Assembly (NCBI GenBank): GCA_041739465.1
Contig: JBGSNX010000069.1
Location: 1-64,000 of the forward strand
Source: BOKV01 sp041739465
GTDB taxonomy: Bacteria; Pseudomonadota; Alphaproteobacteria; Rhizobiales; Rhizobiaceae
Reading direction: 5' to 3'
DNA: 64,000 nt
Below, in pieces: positions 41,574 to 50,647 of the stretch (positions are counted from its first letter, which is position 1; every line of letters begins with the position of its first letter). Made by a program: the position numbers and the translations under genes. Under the pieces are notes generated by a model. The model was given only the letters and a program-made list of their open reading frames with translations. It did no database searches and was not told where the DNA came from.

Positions 41574-44500
41574 TCAGGATGCAGATTCAAAGGCTGGTGC
41601 TTCATTCAGCTCACGCGAAAGACGTTCAGCCTCGTGCAATTGCGGCTTTGAGAAACGGGCAAGCAGCAGATACGCCACCGGTGTCAGGAACAGTGTTGCG
41701 ATGGTTGCAAGGCCCAAGCCACCAACAATCACCCATCCCAAGGATACGCGCGCCTCTGCACCTGCGCCATGGGCAAAAATGAGGGGCACGCCGCCAAGGA
41801 TGGTGGAGATCATTGTCATCATGACCGGGCGCAAGCGCCGCAGCGATGCTTGCTCGATGGCATCAAGCACCGTGTAACCACGGTCGCGCAACTGGTTTGC
41901 GAATTCGACAATCAAGATGCCGTTCTTGGCCATGATGCCCACCAGAAGCACCAGACCGATCTGGCTGTAGACATTGAGGCTAGTGCCCGACAACCACAGT
42001 GCAACGATTGCGCAGCCGATTCCCACCGGTACCGTGAACATGATGATGAGTGCACTGACAAAGCTCTCGAACTGGGCGGCAAGCACCAGCAGGACGATAA
42101 TGATGGCAAAGCCCGTTACCGTGCCAAAGCCGGATGAGGTTTCGGCAAGGGTCGCAGCTTCTGCAAGCGGTACAAGGCGGCTGCCGGGTGGCAACAAAGG
42201 CTCGGCAAGGCGCTCTGCTTCAGCCATGGCTGAACCCAGCGCAAAATCTGGCGTCAGGCTCGCGGTAACCGACACGGCGCGCATCTTCTGTTCACGGGTC
42301 AATTGCGGCGCGACTGCCTTTTCCTCCAGCGAGGAAATCGCCGACATCGGCACAATGCGTCCGTCTTCCGTCTTGAGGAAAATGTTCTCCAAATCGGTCG
42401 GGTCGTTGACCGGATTGGTGGTGGAGACCAATTTCACATCGACAGCGCGGTCCTGAAGGAAGACCGTGCCAATAGCCCGGCCGTCAAGCATCGACTGGAT
42501 GGCAGCAGCGAGGCCGTCAATGCCGATGCCGAGTTGCGACGCGGCATCGCGGTCAATGCGTATGGACAATTGCGGCTGGGTGGTCTGGTAGGAAAGGCGA
42601 ACGCGTCCAAAGCGCGGATCGGCTTCCATCGCTTGCAGAAGCTTGTCGGCGGACGCCGCCAGTTCTTCATAGTCATCGCCAAGGATAGCAACCTGCAACC
42701 CGGAACCTGCTCCGCGAATGCCGAGGCTGTTGGGCTGGATTGCAAAGGCATTCACACCCGGCACACTGGAAACACGCTGGTTGATATCGCCAACGATCTG
42801 CGCCTGGGTGCGTTCCCGCTCACCCCAGGGTGCGAGGGCCATGACCATGAAGGCGCTGTTGGCTTGTCCGGAGCGGCCGGAGATTGCAAATACATTGGTG
42901 ATTTCACCGCTTTGGCGCAGGGGCTCCAGCAATGTCTCGATCTTGCGCACCTGATTGGACGTAAAATCGAGGCTCACACCTTGCGGCGCGGAAATCGACA
43001 TCAGTGCGATCGCCCGGTCTTCGGGGGGCGTCAGTTCCTGGCGAAGGCTGGTGTAAAGCAGGGCGGAAAACGCCGAAAACAGCAGTGCAGCCAGCAAAAC
43101 GAGCGCTGGAGCGCGCAAGGCAACACCCAGAGCCCGGCGATAGAGCGAACTGAACACCGCGCCGGCGCGGGCAATGTAGCCGTTTGTTTCCTCACCTGTT
43201 TGCGGTTTGAGCAGCCGCGAAGCCAGCATTGGACACAGCGTCAAGGCCACGAATGACGACAGCAGAACAGAAAAGGCGAGAACGAAACCGAACTCGGCAA
43301 ACAAGCGGCCAGCCTTGCCGGGGAGGAACGAAATCGGAATGAACACGGCAGCCAGGGTGGCCGTTGTGGCAATGATTGCAAAAAAGACTTCACGGGTGCC
43401 GATTACCGCCGCCGCCCGTGAACCCATGCCACGCCGAGACTGGGAAACGATGTTTTCCAGAACAACAATGGCATCATCCACCACGATGCCGGTTGCGAGC
43501 ACCAATGCCAGCAAGGTGAGGATGTTCATCGAAAAGCCGGCAAGCCAAATGCCGGCAACCGAGCCGATGAGTGCCACCGGCAGCGAAATCGACGGAATGA
43601 GGGTGGCGCGCACATCGCCGAGGAACATGTAAATGATCGCAATGACAATTGCCGAAGCGAGCAGAAGCGCGGTTATCACCTCGGTGATCGAGGCGTTGAC
43701 AAAGATTGCCTCGTCGCTGGTAACCGCGATGGAAACTCCTTCAGGCAATATCTTGGCTATGTCGTCAACGACGGCGCGCACGCCCTTTGAGATTTCAATG
43801 GTGTTGGAACCGGCCTGGCGCAAAATACCGATGCCAACCCCGGCCTTCCCATTTGCCCGCAACACCGCTTCGCCAAGATCAGGCCCCAGTGTGACGGTTG
43901 CGACATCGCCGATGCGTACCCGGTCATTGATGAGGGTTGCCTCAAATTCCTGCGCTGTGGTGATCGTTGCATTGGCGCGAACCACGATGTTCTGCGAACT
44001 GGAATTGAGCGATCCGGCAGGGGCATCAAAAGCAGCAGAACCAAGCGCATTGGCAAGGTCGCCAACTGTAAGTCCACGGCTTGCAAGGCGCGCCTGATCA
44101 ACATCGATCCGGAAAATCTTCTCACGGTCACCGTAAACCTGGACGTCGGCAACGCCATCCACCGCAGCCAGGCGGTCGGAAATCTGCTCCTCGACCAGCA
44201 AGGTAATGTCCTGCACTGAAAGGATGTCGGAAGTGACGGCCACGCGCATTACTGCGTCGGCATTGGCGTCCGCCTTGACGATGCGCGGGTCTTCCGCGTC
44301 TTCCGGCATGTCGCGGGCGACCCGCCCGAGCGCATCGCGCAGATCCGATGCTGCCGTGTCAAGATTGGTGTCCTCGGTGAACTCGATAGTCACCCTGCTT
44401 GAACCGAAACTTGACGTGGAGGATATCGAGCGCACCCCGGCAACCCGGGCAGATGCGCCTTCAACCGGTGCGGTCAATTCGCGGTCGATGGTTTCTGGCG

Positions 44501-44729
44501 CTGCACCAGGGTAATTGGTGGACACGGTGATTACCGGGCTGTCCACTTCCGGCAGTTCGCGTATCTCGATCCCGGCCAAAGCCGCCAGTCCGGCAACGAC
44601 GATCAGCAGATTGACGACGATTGCTAGAACGGGGCGGCGGATGAAAAGGGCCGTAAAGCCGCCAGCTTCCTTGGCGGGATCATGGTCAGCTTTGGGGGCC
44701 TGTTCGCGCTGCTGGATGCTGTCTTCCAT
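41574..44729 (-). CDS. RND multidrug efflux permease (HAE1/AcrB type)
   Basis: Inner-membrane proton antiporter pump subunit, 1051 residues. TM1 follows residue 28, two large periplasmic loops lie between TM1-TM2 and TM7-TM8, and the proton-relay Asp pair is in LATGIVVDDAIVVLEN near residue 415. The porter-domain start FTEDTNLDTAASDLRDALGR is typical. The adaptor gene lies 11 bp upstream, so the two are one operon. No outer-membrane channel gene is near. Substrates are unknown. Confidence 0.94.
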   Translation of the reverse strand: MEDSIQQREQAPKADHDPAKEAGGFTALFIRRPVLAIVVNLLIVVAGLAALAGIEIRELPEVDSPVITVSTNYPGAAPETIDRELTAPVEGASARVAGVRSISSTSSFGSSRVTIEFTEDTNLDTAASDLRDALGRVARDMPEDAEDPRIVKADANADAVMRVAVTSDILSVQDITLLVEEQISDRLAAVDGVADVQVYGDREKIFRIDVDQARLASRGLTVGDLANALGSAAFDAPAGSLNSSSQNIVVRANATITTAQEFEATLINDRVRIGDVATVTLGPDLGEAVLRANGKAGVGIGILRQAGSNTIEISKGVRAVVDDIAKILPEGVSIAVTSDEAIFVNASITEVITALLLASAIVIAIIYMFLGDVRATLIPSISLPVALIGSVAGIWLAGFSMNILTLLALVLATGIVVDDAIVVLENIVSQSRRGMGSRAAAVIGTREVFFAIIATTATLAAVFIPISFLPGKAGRLFAEFGFVLAFSVLLSSFVALTLCPMLASRLLKPQTGEETNGYIARAGAVFSSLYRRALGVALRAPALVLLAALLFSAFSALLYTSLRQELTPPEDRAIALMSISAPQGVSLDFTSNQVRKIETLLEPLRQSGEITNVFAISGRSGQANSAFMVMALAPWGERERTQAQIVGDINQRVSSVPGVNAFAIQPNSLGIRGAGSGLQVAILGDDYEELAASADKLLQAMEADPRFGRVRLSYQTTQPQLSIRIDRDAASQLGIGIDGLAAAIQSMLDGRAIGTVFLQDRAVDVKLVSTTNPVNDPTDLENIFLKTEDGRIVPMSAISSLEEKAVAPQLTREQKMRAVSVTASLTPDFALGSAMAEAERLAEPLLPPGSRLVPLAEAATLAETSSGFGTVTGFAIIIVLLVLAAQFESFVSALIIMFTVPVGIGCAIVALWLSGTSLNVYSQIGLVLLVGIMAKNGILIVEFANQLRDRGYTVLDAIEQASLRRLRPVMMTMISTILGGVPLIFAHGAGAEARVSLGWVIVGGLGLATIATLFLTPVAYLLLARFSKPQLHEAERLSRELNEAPAFESAS

Positions 44730-44740
44730 GTCGTACGCCC

Positions 44741-45961
44741 TTATCCGCCGGGTTGAGCTTCGCCCGAACGGGCGTACCGCAACTGGATGCCATCGCGCAG
44801 CGACTGAACGCCTTCGGTGATGACTTCGTCGCCTTCCAACAATGCCGCTTCGACCAGCACCGTATCAGAATTGCGCTGGATGATTTTTACACCGACGCGC
44901 ACGGCCTTGTCGCCTTCGGCCTTCCACACAAAAGCTCCCGATGAGCCCCACTGGATGGCCAGAGGATCAACTGCGGGCCAGTTTTCTCCCGGAAGCTGCA
45001 AGTTTACCTTGAAAGACATTCCGGGGCGAAGCGTGTCATCCGGGTTGTCGATGGCGGCGCGAACCTGAAGCGTCCGGCTTTCCTGCTCAACCCTGCTGGC
45101 CACTGCTTCGATCTTGCCTGAAACAATGGCCGACGGCATCGAAAGCGGCGAGGCTTCAACTGGCATTCCGGTAAGAATGGCCGAGGCAAACCGCTCCGGC
45201 ACCCAGAATTCGACCCGCAAGCTGGAGCGGTCGTCAATCGTCGCGATCTCTGTCTGGGTGGTGACGAAATCGCCAACCTCGACCGGGATGATACCAACTT
45301 TGCCGTCAATCGGGGCAATGATGGCGCGCCGGTCGAGCTTCAACTGCGCATCGCGCAGCGCAAGTCGGGCGGTTTCCATTTGCATGCGGGCATCGCTGAC
45401 TGCCACTTGCGAGGCGGCGCGCGAACTTGCCAATTGCTCGGTGCGCTTCATCTTGTCTTCAAAATCGCCCACGGAGAGCGCTGCGCGGTCGCGCTCGATG
45501 GTCTCGGCATCTGAATCAAGCCGGGCGAGAACATCGCCCGCTTTCACCGTGTCGCCGGTCTTCACCACCATTTCGCGGATGATCCCAGAGGCCAGCGGCA
45601 CGACAATGACCGAACGCAAGGCCTCGCCATTGCCGATGGCAGCGACGGAGGAATTGATCTTTTCTGATTTTACAGGGGCAGTTTCCACCAATACTGGCCT
45701 TGGCGGCTGTCCTGGCCGCCCACCACCCTGGGCTTGGTTTTGGGGTGGCCTTTGACCCTGTGCGCCGCCTTGACCTTGCGGCTTGCCATCACCGGGCTTT
45801 GGTTGCTCGCCGCCTGTTGCCCCGGTTGCCATCGCCACTAGTTGAGTTGGCAGTCCGGCGGCCGCCATCATCGCGCCGGCACCGGGGTAAAGCCGCCCGA
45901 ATGCAAGCACCGCCGCCAAAGTCAGCACTGAACCTGCTAGTATCTGTTTCCAAGTCTTCAT
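44741..45961 (-). CDS. RND efflux periplasmic adaptor subunit
   Basis: Membrane-fusion protein of 406 residues. One N-terminal hydrophobic anchor, then a low-complexity Gly/Pro/Gln region (about residues 50-90, GEQPKPGDGKPQGQGGAQGQ), then barrel-sandwich, coiled-coil hairpin and beta-barrel domains (VKTGDTVKAGDVLARLDSDAE, GKVGIIPVEVGDFV). It links the RND pump to an outer-membrane channel. First gene of the adaptor-pump pair, divergent from the small secreted protein. Confidence 0.92.
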   Translation of the reverse strand: MKTWKQILAGSVLTLAAVLAFGRLYPGAGAMMAAAGLPTQLVAMATGATGGEQPKPGDGKPQGQGGAQGQRPPQNQAQGGGRPGQPPRPVLVETAPVKSEKINSSVAAIGNGEALRSVIVVPLASGIIREMVVKTGDTVKAGDVLARLDSDAETIERDRAALSVGDFEDKMKRTEQLASSRAASQVAVSDARMQMETARLALRDAQLKLDRRAIIAPIDGKVGIIPVEVGDFVTTQTEIATIDDRSSLRVEFWVPERFASAILTGMPVEASPLSMPSAIVSGKIEAVASRVEQESRTLQVRAAIDNPDDTLRPGMSFKVNLQLPGENWPAVDPLAIQWGSSGAFVWKAEGDKAVRVGVKIIQRNSDTVLVEAALLEGDEVITEGVQSLRDGIQLRYARSGEAQPGG

Positions 45962-46144
45962 GCGGGATACCTAGAACGAAACCATGGCAAGGCAAAGGGT
46001 GAACACCAAAGATGACATGAGTTTAATGAAGGCAGAACAATGGCGGGTGTCACCTGAGGCCAATAGGCACACAATCGTTACTGCGGCGTCTGGCGTTTTC
46101 TTCCCCGGTACTGCAACATCGGCCCTTGGGCCACGGAGAGCAAC

Positions 46145-46450
46145 ATGATCAGGCTTGCAACATTGGTTTTTCTGGCAGGTGCGGCCTTGATCGGGCCGGT
46201 GGCCGCAGCTAGCGCCAGCGAAATCTTTGACGATCCGCTGTTTCGGCGCTGCTATTTGTGGCTGACGGAGGGCAAGGGCGGCGCGCTGATCGACAATCTG
46301 TGCATCGATTTGTACAGCATCCCGCCGCCGACGCTGTTCTTGTGCGCGCGCAAGATCCAGGACGGCTTTCTCTCCGACATCGACCGCAAGAGCTGCGCGC
46401 TGGTATTTGATGAATATGCCCGCAAGACCCGCGCCGGACATTTGAGGTAA
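46145..46450 (+). CDS. small secreted cysteine-containing protein, unknown
   Basis: A 101-residue protein with a signal peptide (MIRLATLVFLAGAALIGPVAAASA) and four Cys in the mature part, in RRCYLW, NLCID, LFLCARK and KSCAL, which suggests two disulfides in the periplasm. GGAGAG precedes the ATG. I do not recognise a family. It stands between the RND operon and tRNA-Phe. Confidence 0.6.
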   Translation: MIRLATLVFLAGAALIGPVAAASASEIFDDPLFRRCYLWLTEGKGGALIDNLCIDLYSIPPPTLFLCARKIQDGFLSDIDRKSCALVFDEYARKTRAGHLR

Positions 46451-46470
46451 GGGAAAGTTCGCAGGGAGGA

Positions 46471-46546
46471 TGGTGCCCAGGGACGGAATTGAACCGCCGA
46501 CACGCGGATTTTCAATCCGCTGCTCTACCAACTGAGCTACCTGGGC
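46471..46546 (-). tRNA. tRNA-Phe (GAA)
   Basis: 76 nt including encoded CCA. Acceptor stem GCCCAGG pairs with CCTGGGC, the D-loop is GTAGCTCAGTTGGTAGAGC, and the anticodon loop reads TTGAAAA with anticodon GAA. T-arm GGTTCAATTCC is present. Confidence 0.98.
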
Positions 46547-46648
46547 ATCGCATGGCGCACGGCTTGGCGCGCTTGAAGCGTGGCGGTTTATAGGCGCTAA
46601 GGTTTGCCCTTGCAAGTGCCTGCAGCCGCAAATTGGCTGGCTGGATTT

Positions 46649-46861
46649 TCAACCCTCGCTGCCCTCACCGCCATCTTCCTGCTGCGCTGCCGGGATTGCG
46701 TAAGCACCTGAAAACCAGCGGTTGAGATCGACATCGGCACAGCGGCGCGAGCAGAACGGATAGTCGGCGCGCGAGGAAGGTTTGCCGCAAGAAGGGCATG
46801 GCCGCTGCCGGCGCAGCGGAACAATGCTGGCTGACGGTTTTTCGTCGTTGTGTTCGCTCAA
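46649..46861 (-). CDS. yacG: DNA gyrase inhibitor / zinc protein YacG
   Basis: A 70-residue zinc-finger protein with CPSCGK and FCSRRCADVDLNRWFSG, the complete four-Cys motif of YacG, which binds GyrB in E. coli. The start is a TTG at 46861 that overlaps the maf stop (TTGA), so translation is coupled; the visible ATGs are too far upstream. Acidic tail after the finger. Confidence 0.9.
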   Translation of the reverse strand: MSEHNDEKPSASIVPLRRQRPCPSCGKPSSRADYPFCSRRCADVDLNRWFSGAYAIPAAQQEDGGEGSEG

Positions 46862-47481
46862 AGCCGGTTCAACCAGTTGAAGTGCACCGGATAGCCCTCG
46901 CCGGTCAGCAGGGAAACAGTTTCGTAGAGCGGCAGGCCGACGACATTGGAATAGGACCCGATCAGCTTGACGACAAAGGTTCCCGCAAGTCCCTGTATCG
47001 CGTAGCCGCCGGCCTTGCCGCGCCATTCGCCTGAAGCCAGATAGGCTTCCATTTCATCGCGCGACAGCCGCTTGAAGCGCAGCCGCGTTTCGACAAGGCG
47101 ATGGCGCATCAGCCCCTTGGGGGTAACCAGCGTGACACCGGTGTAAACACGGTGCGAACGGCCAGAAAGCAGTCGCAGGCATTGCGATGCCTGATCAAGC
47201 ATTTCTGCCTTGGGAAGAATGCGGCGTCCCAGTGCAACCACCGTGTCGGCCGCCAGAATGAAACTGTCCTGCAGTTCGGGCGAACGCTTGGCGTTTTCCA
47301 TCGCCAATGTCGCCTTTTCCTTGGCGAGACGCTTGGCGAGGCTGCGGGGAACTTCACCCTTTTGCGGCGTCTCGTCGGCATTCACCGGCGACAGCAAATC
47401 CGGCTCAATCCCGGCCTGCTGCAACAATTGCAGCCGCCTTGGTGAGCCCGATGCCAAAACCAGCTTTGGACGTGATGTCAT
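46858..47481 (-). CDS. maf: Maf-like nucleoside triphosphate pyrophosphatase
   Basis: A 207-residue house-cleaning NTP pyrophosphatase. It starts with KLVLASGSPRRLQLLQQAG, the family motif, then AADTVVALGRRILPKA and GKAGGYAIQGLAG. ATG at 47481. 30 bp after infA and overlapping yacG, in the normal rhizobial order. Confidence 0.95.
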   Translation of the reverse strand: MTSRPKLVLASGSPRRLQLLQQAGIEPDLLSPVNADETPQKGEVPRSLAKRLAKEKATLAMENAKRSPELQDSFILAADTVVALGRRILPKAEMLDQASQCLRLLSGRSHRVYTGVTLVTPKGLMRHRLVETRLRFKRLSRDEMEAYLASGEWRGKAGGYAIQGLAGTFVVKLIGSYSNVVGLPLYETVSLLTGEGYPVHFNWLNRL

Positions 47482-47511
47482 GGACCGCTATTCCCCGGGC
47501 GGTTGTCGTCT

Positions 47512-47730
47512 TTACTTGAAACGATACGTGATGCGGCCCTTGGTCAGGTCGTATGGGGTCATTTCGACCAGCACCTTGTCGCCCGCCAAAACCCGAATGC
47601 GGTTCTTGCGCATGCGCCCTGCCGTGTGAGCAATGATTTCATGCTCGTTTTCAAGCTTCACGCGAAAGGTCGCGTTGGGCAATAGTTCGGTGACAATGCC
47701 TGGAAATTCCAGAACTTCTTCCTTGGCCAT
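47512..47730 (-). CDS. infA: translation initiation factor IF-1
   Basis: A 72-residue OB-fold protein that binds the ribosomal A-site. It runs from MAKEEVLEFPGIV to DLTKGRITYRFK, the full conserved IF-1 length. Order LMW phosphatase, infA, maf, yacG on one strand. Confidence 0.99.
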   Translation of the reverse strand: MAKEEVLEFPGIVTELLPNATFRVKLENEHEIIAHTAGRMRKNRIRVLAGDKVLVEMTPYDLTKGRITYRFK

Positions 47731-47802
47731 TATTCCTCATGATTTCTGCGTCGCGAAAGTCGCGGGAAACTACCTACAACACCTTTCCGGCACAAGCTAC
47801 AT

Positions 47803-48234
47803 TCAGCCAAACCGGTTTTTGATGCGTTCCTCGAGCCTGTCGCGGGTTTGGCGGTAGGCGTCAAGCACCTGTTCGCGTTTTCCCGCAACCGTTGAAGGGT
47901 CCATCGTTGGCCAGTACTCCACGTCGGTTGCCTGCGACCGCATGAGCTGGAGAACCCGGTGATGGGCTTCGGGTGAAAGCGTCACCACAAGATCGAAATA
48001 TCCCTCGCCCAGGTCATCAAGGGTCATGGGCGCGTGGTTTGCGACAGAAATGCCCCGCTCCGCCATGACCGATTGCATGAACTGGTCGGGATCGCCAGCC
48101 GAAACACCGGCAGAACGGGCATAGATCTTGTTACCGAACAGTGATTTCGTCAGGTTTTCGGCCATTGGCGAACGGATTGAGTTCATTGCACAGACAAAAA
48201 GGACGGATTGCGGACGGGTTGCAGCCTCAGGCAT
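47803..48234 (-). CDS. low-molecular-weight protein-tyrosine-phosphatase/arsenate reductase-like protein
   Basis: A 143-residue LMW phosphatase-fold protein. The P-loop is VCAMNSIRSPMAE, with the nucleophile Cys15 and Arg21 (CX5R), and MDPSTVAG gives the general-acid Asp. ATG 48234 was preferred to the GTG at 48240. Conserved in this place in Rhizobiales; whether it acts on protein Tyr-P or arsenate is not clear. Confidence 0.86.
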   Translation of the reverse strand: MPEAATRPQSVLFVCAMNSIRSPMAENLTKSLFGNKIYARSAGVSAGDPDQFMQSVMAERGISVANHAPMTLDDLGEGYFDLVVTLSPEAHHRVLQLMRSQATDVEYWPTMDPSTVAGKREQVLDAYRQTRDRLEERIKNRFG

Positions 48235-48265
48235 GAACACCCCGCAAGAACCGGATTTCCAAGAT

Positions 48266-48754
48266 TCAGCCCCGCCAGTGCAACACGCAAATCAGCGTGA
48301 AAAGCCGACGCGCGGTATCAAAATCCACCGTAATCTTACCGGAAAGGCGGTCCTGCAGCGTTTGGGAACCTTCATTGTGCAGGCCACGCCGACCCATGTC
48401 GATGGCCTCGATATGGCTTGGCGAAGCGGTACGAATTGCATCGTAGTAGCTTTCGCAAATCATGAAATAGTCCTTGATCACGCGTTTGAATGGCGTGAGC
48501 GAAAGCATGTGTATCGCCACCGGGTCGCCGTTTTCACGCGTAACCGTAAACACCAGTCGTGATTCCGCCACAGCAAGGCTCAGCCTGTAGGGGCCGCCGA
48601 TTTCATCTGCCGCCGGGGCAAAGCTGTTTTCTTCGATGAGGTCGAATATGGCAACTGCGCGTTCATGCTCGACATCGGGCGTGGCGCGGCCAATCGAGGC
48701 ATCGTCAAGGACGACGTCGATGAGGCGATTTGCCGGATTGCCCTTGCTTGTCAT
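48266..48754 (-). CDS. UPF0262 family protein
   Basis: A 162-residue protein of the alphaproteobacterial UPF0262 family, recognisable from RLIDVVLDDASIGRATPDVEHERAVAIFDLIEEN and SPSHIEAIDMGRRGLHNEGS. Function not known. It sits between hisD and the phosphatase gene, its standard place. No membrane segment. Confidence 0.92.
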   Translation of the reverse strand: MTSKGNPANRLIDVVLDDASIGRATPDVEHERAVAIFDLIEENSFAPAADEIGGPYRLSLAVAESRLVFTVTRENGDPVAIHMLSLTPFKRVIKDYFMICESYYDAIRTASPSHIEAIDMGRRGLHNEGSQTLQDRLSGKITVDFDTARRLFTLICVLHWRG

Positions 48755-48815
48755 GGCGATGCTGCTGTTTTTCCACCCTTGCTGGCCACGCTCGCGCCGG
48801 TTGGCACCAAACGGA

Positions 48816-50108
48816 TCAGCGGTTCATGCGTATTGAAACCGAGCGCCCATGTGCTGCAAGGCCTTCGGCTTTTGCAAGCGTTACCGCAGCCGGGCCAAGC
48901 GCTGCAAGCTGTTCCGGCCCAAGGCGCAGCACAGATGTGCGTTTGACATAGTCCAGGACCGAAAGTCCCGAGGCAAAACGGGCAGACCTCGCTGTCGGCA
49001 GGACATGGTTTGAACCGCCGACATAGTCGCCGATCACTTCGGGCGTGTGGCGTCCAAGGAATACCGCGCCGGCATTGCGGATAGCAGCGAAAAACGCCTC
49101 CGGGTCGTCTGTGGCGATCTCCAGATGTTCCGCGGCGATGCGATCCGTCAGCGGAACGGCCTCGGCAAGATCGCGCACAATGATGATCGCGCCATTGTCG
49201 CGCCAGCTTTGTGCAGCCGTCTCGCCGCGCGGCAAGGATTTCAGCTGCAATTCCACAGCAGCTGCCACAGCGTCGCCAAAGGCAGACGAGTTGGTAATGA
49301 GGATCGACTGGGCGGAGACGTCATGTTCAGCCTGCGCCAACAAATCGGCAGCGATCCATGCCGGGTCGTTGTTTTCATCGGCAACCACCAGAACTTCGGA
49401 CGGACCGGCAATCATGTCGATGCCGACCGTGCCGAAAACCTGCCGCTTGGCTGCTGCGACATAGGCATTGCCCGGCCCCACGATCTTGGCGACCGGGGCA
49501 ATCGATTGGGTGCCATAGGCAAGAGCCGCAATCGCCTGCGCGCCACCGATGCGGTAAATTTCACTCACACCGGCGAGGCTGGCTGCGGCAAGCACCAGCG
49601 GGTTCAGCGCACCTTGGGGCGATGGAACCACCATGGCGATGCGTTCAACACCTGCAACAACGGCCGGTACCGCGTTCATCAGTACCGAGCTTGGATAGCT
49701 GGCGGTGCCGCCCGGCACATAAAGTCCGACCGATTCAACCGCGGTCCAGCGCGAACCCAGTTCAACGCCCAGGCTGTCGATGTAACGGTCATCTTTTGGC
49801 ATTTGTCTTTGATGGTGGGACCGAATGCGGTCGCGGGCAAATTCCAAGGCACCCAGTGTTTCATCGGAGCACTGGGCAATAGCTGCCGTGATCTCGTCTG
49901 CGCTCACGCGCATCGTTTGCGCGGTCAGTTCAAGCCGGTCAAAACGGCTTGTATACTCCAGTACTGCTGCATCGCCGCGCACACGCACATCGGCGAGGAT
50001 GGCGCGAACAGCGGTATCCACGTCCTCCGATACCTCGCGCTTCATGCCGAGCAGACCGGTGAACCGGCTTTCAAAATCGTGGTCAGTTGTGGAAAGTCTC
50101 AAGGCCAC
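48816..50108 (-). CDS. hisD: histidinol dehydrogenase
   Basis: Zn-dependent NAD enzyme that makes histidine from histidinol in two oxidation steps, 430 residues. IVGPGNAYVAAAKRQVFG, IAGPSEVLVVADENNDPAWIAADLLAQAEHD and SNHVLPTARSARF are the family motifs. No ATG is available at the start: GTG at 50108 gives the family opening M-A-L-R-L-S, with a TTG one codon upstream. Placed downstream of DUF2948 in the murA-linked operon. Confidence 0.95.
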   Translation of the reverse strand: MALRLSTTDHDFESRFTGLLGMKREVSEDVDTAVRAILADVRVRGDAAVLEYTSRFDRLELTAQTMRVSADEITAAIAQCSDETLGALEFARDRIRSHHQRQMPKDDRYIDSLGVELGSRWTAVESVGLYVPGGTASYPSSVLMNAVPAVVAGVERIAMVVPSPQGALNPLVLAAASLAGVSEIYRIGGAQAIAALAYGTQSIAPVAKIVGPGNAYVAAAKRQVFGTVGIDMIAGPSEVLVVADENNDPAWIAADLLAQAEHDVSAQSILITNSSAFGDAVAAAVELQLKSLPRGETAAQSWRDNGAIIIVRDLAEAVPLTDRIAAEHLEIATDDPEAFFAAIRNAGAVFLGRHTPEVIGDYVGGSNHVLPTARSARFASGLSVLDYVKRTSVLRLGPEQLAALGPAAVTLAKAEGLAAHGRSVSIRMNR

Positions 50109-50142
50109 CAAAAGAGTCCGTTCTTCCCGTCAGGCGTTGTTG

Positions 50143-50574
50143 TCAGTCCTTGTGCGCCGGTTGGTTCGGGGTTTCCCAAGCGGCGTCAAGATCGGTCAGC
50201 TTCGCCTCGATGCATTCGACTTCAAGGCGAAGCGTGGCATCGCCAGCAAAAACCAGTTCCAGCGTTCCGGCAGGTGCATCGCCCTGCGTGAAGGTGACAG
50301 CCAGCAGTTCAAGCACATGGTCCTTGCGGCGCATGTCCATGCCCTTGGTGGCAACGCCTGTCACCCGCTCGAAATGCAACACACTTTGACGACGCTCGAA
50401 TGCCTTGCCGCCAACAGCTGTTTCCCAGACGAACCGGTTCATGGTGACAACGAAACGTCGTTCGCCCTTGAAAAAATTCAACCCCGCAATCCGCAGCACC
50501 GCATCCTGGCAATGCGCCGAGACAATGGAAAGATCATCGCCATCCATGGCGATCATTTTGAGGCGGTTGGGCAT
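50143..50574 (-). CDS. DUF2948 family protein
   Basis: A 143-residue alphaproteobacterial DUF2948 protein (LKMIAMDGDDLSIVSAHCQDAVLRIAG...). No known function. ATG at 50574 was chosen from the family start; GGGGA precedes it. 34 bp ahead of hisD and 73 bp after murA, in the usual murA-DUF2948-hisD order. Confidence 0.85.
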   Translation of the reverse strand: MPNRLKMIAMDGDDLSIVSAHCQDAVLRIAGLNFFKGERRFVVTMNRFVWETAVGGKAFERRQSVLHFERVTGVATKGMDMRRKDHVLELLAVTFTQGDAPAGTLELVFAGDATLRLEVECIEAKLTDLDAAWETPNQPAHKD

Positions 50575-50647
50575 CTGGAATCCCCGGAAGATCAAGGCAT
50601 TGTGGTTATTAAGTTTCACGCCAAAGCGCAACGGCGTGGACGTACCC

